Source: Acestrorhynchus altus (Eukaryota > Chordata > Actinopteri > Characiformes > Acestrorhynchidae). Taken from it: a DNA stretch of 64,000 nucleotides. The notes below the pieces were generated by a model, which was not told the origin of the DNA, ran no database searches, and was given only the letters and a program-made list of their open reading frames with translations. A program made the position numbers and the translations under genes. Every line of letters begins with the position of its first letter. The stretch's first letter is position 1. Positions 57,674 to 64,000 of this stretch are shown piece by piece. Where the stretch lies: the NCBI GenBank assembly GCA_034509495.1, contig CM067521.1, positions 1,640,656-1,704,655 on the forward strand, in the 5' to 3' direction.

Positions 57674-57910
57674 GGTGCTGTGGCAGAAACAGGTGGCTTC
57701 CATCCAGCGGAGGGAGACAGTGTATAAGGAGACTAGCGTACACTTCATCTGTCTCTCTCTCTCTCTCTGTGTGTTTGTGTAGGTATGTGTGTGTGTACAC
57801 GCACGCAAGCTATAAAGTGTGAGCATGTGAGAGTGTGCTGAGTGAGTGTGAGCTTGAGCATGTACGTGTGTGCGTGTGTGTGTGTGTGTGTGTGTTTGTG
57901 TTTGTGTGTG
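57498..57910. repeat. GT-rich simple-repeat region
   Basis: Pure (GT)n at 57498-57518 and 57622-57671, joined by degenerate gtgtgcgtgtgcacgcatg-like sequence, and a further GT-rich tract at 57863-57908. Frames across it read only HT or CV repeats. Confidence 0.92.
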
Positions 57911-58017
57911 AGAGAGAAGTCAACCCGTCAGGCCTGGTCTGAAGTTGCTGGTTTGTGGGTCCAGCTGAGAAGCTTCACTGGCTGTGGCTGTACCACTGAC
58001 ATACTGCAAAAATGCAG

Positions 58018-58018
<1 letters not shown>

Positions 58019-58067
<49 letters not shown>
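58019..58067. repeat. (GT)n microsatellite
   Basis: About 24 GT units. Confidence 0.97.
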
Positions 58068-58068
<1 letters not shown>

Positions 58069-58268
58069 GAATCCAGGTAGCCCCTGTCTGTCTGTTTGAC
58101 AGCTTCTTTACAGCTGAGTTGAATGACTGATGGCTCCTGCCTCTTTCATCACTCTCTCACATGGGGGCCTGCACTCACCAGCACCCAGGAGACCCCGAGA
58201 GCGCTCGGACCCCTCGCTTCCGTAACGAGTGTTTACACCGTTACGAAGTGGTTTGGTTTGCATGAGGT

Positions 58269-58490
58269 CAGCTCCGTCCCCTCTCAGCTCCGTCCCCTCC
58301 TCAGCTCCGTCCCCTCCTCAGCTCCGTCCCCTCCTCAGCTCTGTCCCTCAGCTCTGTCCCTCACGCCTGTCCCTCCTCCAGCTCTGTCCCCTCTCCATCT
58401 CTGTCCCTCTCCAGCTCTGTCCCCTCTCCAGCTCCATCCCATCTCAGCTCTGTCCCCTCCTCAGCTCCGTCCCCTCTCAGCTCCGTCCCC
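58269..58490. repeat. 17-bp GC-rich minisatellite
   Basis: About 13 copies of cagctccgtcccctcct and shorter forms (cagctctgtccct). C-to-T changes at the CpG in ctccgtcc create two variant classes. The plus strand is pyrimidine-rich throughout. The open frame spanning it (58123-58662) is a by-product of the repeat. Confidence 0.93.
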
Positions 58491-58890
58491 TTTAAGCGCA
58501 GAAGCGTGTGCGGGCTGTTGTGGAAGTGTGTTCAGATACCCTTTACCTTTCTTCAGCTGTGTAGGTGTAACAGCCGTGGGGCAGAAATTGCACCATGATC
58601 ATGAAATCACCTGTTTATGTTCATCAGAGAGGTTTGAGGCTCATTGTTCGGCTGTTCTGTGACGGCTCTACATCAGCAATTAAAAGCAGGTGTGTGTTGA
58701 GTGCCGGGCTGCAGGGGGAGCTGGGTGATGAAGTTCACCGATGCTAAGATGTTTGTGTGTGTGTCTGTGTGACAGCTTCTATGTTGGTAACCTGCTGCGA
58801 TGCTGTGGTTACTAGGTGACGGGAGCTGCAGTTGACTCCCTTTGGGACTGGCTTACTTACCACGCAGTCACATAGGAAAGCATTCCAAGT

Positions 58891-58937
<47 letters not shown>

Positions 58938-59559
58938 TGTGTTCTTGACTAGTTGAAGGAAATCCTCACATGTTCACTTACCCCAGTGCATATGTTTTCT
59001 AGTAGATGTTTTAGGGGCTTCAGGATATGGATCAGATTTTAATATCATATTCATATCATCACACATGAGCAGTGTGACCCTGTTAATGACCTCCATTGAT
59101 TTCCATAAATCACTGACTTCTGATGCACGTACCTTGATTCATCTCGAGGAATGATCTTCTGGAGTTGTTATTGGTGGGAGCATTCACTGACGACTCTCAT
59201 TTCTGTGCTTTATTCCAGTTGTTCGCCCTTTAAAATGTGGTCTCCACCCTTCGTGATTGGTCAGACAGTAAATGTGCAGGGGTGGGGCTTAATGAGGGTA
59301 GAAAGCAGGCCAATAGAGGGCTTTATGTTTCAGATGCTAATTGAGGTGATCTGATGGGATTTCACCCCACGCTGGAGCATCTCCAACAACACGGACTGTC
59401 CTCTGTATCCTCTGGTCAAGCAACTCCCCAACATCTCCGTGGGGTTCCGATCCGAGGAGATTGCTGGTCACTCCTTTACAATCCGAATTTGACTCCTTAT
59501 ACTGCTGACGCATTTTGAAGGTGTGTTTGGGGTCCTTATCCTGTAATCCACAGTGTAGT
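58491..59559. other. Non-coding stretch
   Basis: Contains an (AC)n tract at 58892-58933. No gene or interspersed repeat recognised. Confidence 0.35.
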
Positions 59560-59910
59560 GTCGTCTCTGACTTTACATCTACAAGGTGGAGACACTCGGT
59601 AGGAGTGTCTAATAGAATTGGACATGCTGAGAGTGGACTGGGGTTTAACCTCCTTGGCACTGCTGTGTCCCAGTCACTCGTACTCAGCACAACACACACT
59701 AACACACCACCACCATGTCCAGATGTGACTGCAGTGCTGAGAATGACCCACCACCCACATCATATCTGCTCTGTGTGGTGGTCCTGTGGGGTCTGATCTC
59801 ATTGAAGATCAGGAGTGGAAGGGGAGAGAATAAGTCTGCAGAGAAACAGATGAACTACAGTCTGGAATTATAGAACCACAAAGAGCTCCTGTGTGGTCAG
59901 AGGTGTTATG
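59560..59910 (-). repeat. Foldback repeat
   Basis: Runs ctttacatctacaaggtgg, gacactcggtaggagtgtct, ccagatgtgactgcagtgct, gtggtggtcctgtggggtc, ttgaagatcagg, acagatgaactacagtctgg and ends in ccacaaagagctcctgtgtg, the reverse complement of the arm at 24.06 kb. Confidence 0.87.
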
Positions 59911-60489
59911 TTTGATTGAGGAATGTAGCCTGAAGTAATATTCAATGCTTGTAGCTTCCATCAACGGTGTCGGTTGATTAACGTACAGGTATTAAGTTCC
60001 TTTCATTCTCTGGGTTCTCCTCACCTGAGTTATTATTTCATCTTTTATCTGGAGTCCCAGCTGATCAATCCCATAATGGTGTGCCTCTGTTCTGGAAAGC
60101 CTTATTACCATGCATTGCCAAAATCACTCACTCGAGTCGAGCACCATCTGCCAACCTCCCAAATATAATTAAACCCTTTACCTGCTTTATCTGTTTGCAC
60201 AATAGTTTATTAGCTTGTTAGGGAAAAGGCAGTTCTCTGAAGCTCTGACACATTGTTGGCCTGTCTGTAAATCACAGATACAATAGAAAACAGCAGTTTG
60301 CTCTGGCTTCTGTAATAAAAATGACCACTGGAAAATGCTGACCAATGCATCTGCCAGTTTGCCCCAGTTGCCAAACCAGCTGCCCGCACTAAAAAGTTTA
60401 GTATAGTAGTACTGAGGGGGTAGGATAGTGATATACGATACGAAATGAGGAAAGCAGGCTGTGAACAAGACTGAACTCTGTCTTGTGAT
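59911..60489. other. Non-coding stretch
   Basis: A minus-strand open frame (60187-60540) runs into the foldback repeat and has no domain. Nothing else recognised. Confidence 0.35.
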
Positions 60490-60740
60490 GCAGTGGACAG
60501 CGAGTGGACAGCAACACAGGAGAGCTGACCCACCACCCACATAATATCTGCTCTGTGGTGGTCTTGCATGGGGTCTTCAGTCATTGAAGATCAGGGAATT
60601 GAAAGGGAAGAGAATAAGGTCTTCAGAGAAACAGATGAACTACAGTCTGAATTATAGGAACTGTGGTCAGGAGTGCAGTGGGAAGTGGACAGTGAGGGTA
60701 TTGAGATTAGGAGAATTGGTCCTAATGTTATGGTTACCTT
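60490..60740 (-). repeat. Foldback repeat with outer terminus
   Basis: Carries cagtggacagcgagtggac, accacccacataatatctgc, gtcattgaagatcaggg, acagatgaactacagtctg and ends in cctaatgttatggttac, the complement of the outer end seen at 27693 and 38381. Confidence 0.85.
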
Positions 60741-60980
60741 GATGTGTGTTCTACAGATCTGCTTGGTTTCAAATGAGAAGGATTTCGAAATTTAAATCTG
60801 TATTGTGGTAAAGTTTCTGTCTGGAATGTAGTGCTGTAATACACCAGCACAAGGCTCAGGCGAGGGGACCGAACTTTAACGATCACTGGATGACATTTCA
60901 CATTGTTTCCATGTAGAGAATACAGTCAGAAGAACAAGAACAGTAAACGAACAAAGATATATCATACCTGGCCAAAAACA
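60741..60980. other. Short non-coding spacer
   Basis: Nothing recognised between the foldback repeat and the terminal minisatellite array. Confidence 0.4.
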
Positions 60981-63900
60981 TTACACTGTAATATTATGAG
61001 TTGTTACACTGTAATAGCTTGAGGTGTTACACAGTAATAGAGGTGTTGCACTGTAATAGTTTGAGGTGTTGCACTGTAATAGTTTGAGGTGTTGCACTGT
61101 AATAGTTTGAGGTGTTGCACAGTAATAGAGGTGTTGCACTGTAATAGTTTGAGTGTTGCACAGTAATAAGTGTTACTGTAATGGTTTGAGTGTTACACAA
61201 TAATAATTGCACTGTAATAACAGTGTTACACAGTAATGAAAGTCTTCACACTATGGAATTGAGAGTGTTGCACAGTAATAGGCGTTGCACTGTAATAGTT
61301 TGGTGTTGCACAGTAATAACCGAGGTGTTACACAGTAATAGTGGTACACTGTAATAATGAGGTGTTACACAATGTGAGTGTTACACTGTAATAACGAGGT
61401 TATTACACAATAATAGAGTGTTACTGTAATAGCTTGAGGTGTTGCTGCTTAATAATTTGAGTGTGCACAGTAATAGAAGAGTGTTGCACTGTAATAGTTT
61501 GAAACGTTGCACTGCTTAATAGTTTGGCGTTACTGTAATAATTAGTATTTGCACTATGTGGTTTGAGGTATTTTTACTGCTTGTAATAGTTTGAGTCATT
61601 TACTATAATAGTTTGAGTGTTACACACAGTAATAAGTGTTGAACTGTAATAGTTTGGTGTTACACAGTAATAGTTTGGCGTTACACAGTAATAACTTGTT
61701 ACACACAATAATAAGCATTACACAGTAATAGTTTGAGGCGTTGCACTGTAATAGAGGTGTTGCACTGTAATAGTTTGGCATTACTTTTCTTATAATAAGT
61801 AATTATTCTTGCCAGTAATAGTTGAGTGTTACGGTAATAAAGTGTTGAACTGTAATAGTTTGAGGTTTTGTGCAGTAATAGTTTGAGGTGTTGCACTGTA
61901 ATAGTTTAAGGTGTTACATGGTAATAGGAATTGTTGAACTGTAATAGTTTAAGTGTTACCACGATAATAGAGGTGTTACTTTTCATAATAGTTTGAGTGT
62001 TACAATAATAGTTGAAAGGCGTTGCACTGTAATAGTGGTGTTGCACTGTAATAGTTTGAGGTGTTAAACTGTAATAGTTTGAGGAGTGTTTACTGTAGTA
62101 ATAGTTTGGTGTTGCACTGCTTAATGGATTTTGAGGTTTTGTGCAGTAATAGTTTGAGGTGCTGCACTGTAATAGTTGAGGGTGTTACCATGATAATAGA
62201 GGTGTGAACTGTAATGGTTGGTGTTACACAGTAATAGTTTGAGGTGTTGCACTGTAATAGTTTGAGTTTGTGCAGTAATAGTTTGAGGTGCTGCACTGTA
62301 ATAGTTAGTGTTACTGTAATAGTGGTGTTGCACTGTAATAGTTTGAGGTGTTACTTTTCTTAATAGTTTGAGGTGTTACACTGTAATAGTTTTGGTGTTG
62401 GCATGATAGTTTGAGATTCTTGCTGTAATAGTTTAAGGTGTTACATGGTAATAGAGGTGTTGAACTGTAATAGTTTAAGGTGTTGCACAGTAATAGTTTG
62501 AGGTGTTGCGCAGTAATAGTTTGAGGTGCTGCACTGTAATAGTTTAAGGTGTTACATGGTAATAGAGGTGTTGAACTGTAATGGTTAAGGTGTTACGCAG
62601 TAATAGGGTGTTACTGCTTAATAGTTTGAGGTGTTACATAGTAGCCAGCCAGAGGTGTTGAACTGTAATAGTTTGAGGTGTTTGCACATTAATAAAGGTG
62701 TTACTGGTAGTTTGAGTGTTACTGTTAATAGTTTGAGGTGTTGCTGGTAATAGTTTGGTGTTGCACAATGTAGTTTGAGTGTTGCACAGTAATGGTTTGA
62801 GTGTTGCACAGTAACCGGTGTTGCCCTGTAATAGTTTGAAGCGTTGCACTGTAATAGTGGTGTTGCATGTAATAGTTTGAGGTGTTACACAGTAATAGTT
62901 TGAGGTTTGTGCAGTAATAGTTTGAGGTGCTACTTACTGTAATAGTTTAAGTGTTGCACTGTAATAGTGGTGTTACTGTAATAGTTTGAGTGTTCTTGCC
63001 AGTAATAGTTTGAGGTGTTACTGCGGTAATAGAGGTGTTGGTATAATAGTTTGGTGTTGCGCAGTAATAATAGTTTTGAGGTGTTGCTTATTAATAGTTT
63101 GAGGTGTTGCGCAATGTGGTTTGAGTGCTGCACTGTAATAGTTTGAGGTGTTGCACTGTAATAGTGGTGTTGCACTAGCAATAGTTTAGTAGTTGCACTG
63201 TAATAGTGTTGTTGCTTTTCTTAATAGTTTGAAGTGTTACACAATGTGGATTTGAGTTATTTGCACTGTAATGGTTGAGTTTTGTGCAGTAATAGTTTGG
63301 TGCTGCACTGTAATAGTTTGAGGTGTTGCAGGTAATAGTTTGAGTTGTTACTTTCTTAATAGTTGAGGTTTGTGCAGTAATAGTTTGAGGTGCTGCACTG
63401 TAATAGTTTGAGTTGTTGCACTGTAATAGTTTGAGGTTTTGTGCAGTAATAGTTTGAGTGCTACTGTAATAGTTGAGGTGTTATTTTTGGTATAGTTTGA
63501 GAAGCGTTACTTTTCTTAATAGTGGTGTTGCACTGTAATAGTTTGAGGTGTTAAACTGTAGTTTGAGGTATTTACTGTGTAGTTTTGAGGTGTTGCACTG
63601 CTGCATGGATTTGAGGTTTGTGCAGTAATAGTTTGAGGTGCTGCACTGTAATAGTTTGAGGTGTTACACGGTAATAGAGGTGTTGAACTGTAATAGTTTG
63701 AGGTGTTACACAGTAATAGTTTGAGGTGTTGCACTGTAATAGTTTGAGGTTTTGTGCAGTAATAGTTTGAGGTGCTGCACTGTAATAGTTGGTGTTGCAC
63801 TGTAATAGTGGTGTTACTTAATAGTGGTATTTGCACTGTAATAGTTTGATGTTACTGTAATAGTTTGAGTTTACTGTAATAGTTTGAGGTGTTGTAGTAA

Positions 63901-64000
63901 TAGTTTGGTGTTGCTGTAATAGTTTAAGGTGTTACATAGTAATAGAGGTGTTGAACTATGTGGTTTGAGGTGTTGCATATTAATAGTTTGAGGTGCTGCA
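60981..64000. repeat. 23-bp minisatellite array, runs off the window
   Basis: Over 3 kb of head-to-tail copies of gtaatagtttgaggtgttgc-act (23 bp). A 19-bp form lacking four bases (gtaatagaggtgttgcact) is interspersed, and the last three bases vary between act, aca and others. Frequent aberrant forms include aatgtgg for gtaatag and tttcttaa or tgcttaa for actgtaa. About 130 to 140 units are visible. Open frames such as NYYSATPQTITVQ on the minus strand are by-products. Confidence 0.96.

Noticed and set aside
58123..58662. 179-codon frame over the 17-bp minisatellite
   Set aside because: Mostly SSVPSAPSPPQL-type repeat translation. No conserved flanking domain.
30274..60740. Foldback repeats as tRNA or structured RNA genes
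   Set aside because: Palindromic words (tcaatgatcagg, cagcagtgctgctg) give hairpins, but the copies are dispersed, truncated at random and lack polymerase III boxes.
61027..63836. Minus-strand frames rich in NYYSATPQTITVQ
   Set aside because: Direct translation of the 23-bp minisatellite; frames change with each indel.

Overview
The window looks like non-coding nuclear DNA from a vertebrate, most likely a teleost fish. The evidence is the lack of bacterial-style gene packing, abundant long (GT)n/(AC)n and (CT)n microsatellites, a Tc1-like transposon with IR/DR ends, decayed Tc1/mariner, LINE and tRNA-derived SINE fragments, and one assembly gap of Ns. An otophysan fish (characin or catfish relative) is my guess from the repeat families, at low confidence. 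I could not identify any cellular protein-coding gene, rRNA, tRNA or CRISPR array. The only intact coding sequence I support is a 341-residue Tc1-family transposase.

Layout. 1-3.85 kb: mostly single-copy sequence with a short array of a 58-bp AT-rich satellite (array A, 0.73-1.11 kb) and one candidate 36-bp exon. 3.85-17.9 kb: a 14-kb tandem array of a roughly 60-bp satellite, noisy in both substitutions and indels. 17.9-30 kb: single-copy sequence with two more arrays of the 58-bp satellite (B at 18.64-19.62 kb and C at 29.56-29.87 kb). Both are inverted relative to array A, so the 14-kb satellite sits between oppositely oriented 58-bp arrays. From 21 kb on there are many copies of one interspersed repeat built of two mutually inverted arms, here called the foldback repeat. 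32.4-33.06 kb: CT-rich tandem sequence containing the 397-bp gap. 33.63-35.23 kb: the Tc1-like element with its intact transposase, followed by a LINE 3' fragment.

36.7-41 kb: a 51-bp minisatellite, a decayed minisatellite built around CCATGG, GT tracts and about 0.95 kb of ACT-type trinucleotide repeat. 42-47.6 kb: three decayed Tc1/mariner remnants and a decayed LINE reverse transcriptase. 48-58.9 kb: simple-repeat-rich sequence with two tRNA-derived SINE candidates, one of which carries an amplified A box, more foldback repeats and a GC-rich 17-bp minisatellite. 60.98-64.0 kb: a 23-bp minisatellite that runs off the window edge.

There is no gene system working together here. The biology is that of tandem repeats and selfish elements. 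The points most worth following are the paired inverted 58-bp arrays around the 14-kb satellite, error-like variation shared by two unrelated arrays, the intact transposase with one damaged end, the SINE whose A box has expanded, and two strong CTCF-like motifs in divergent orientation.
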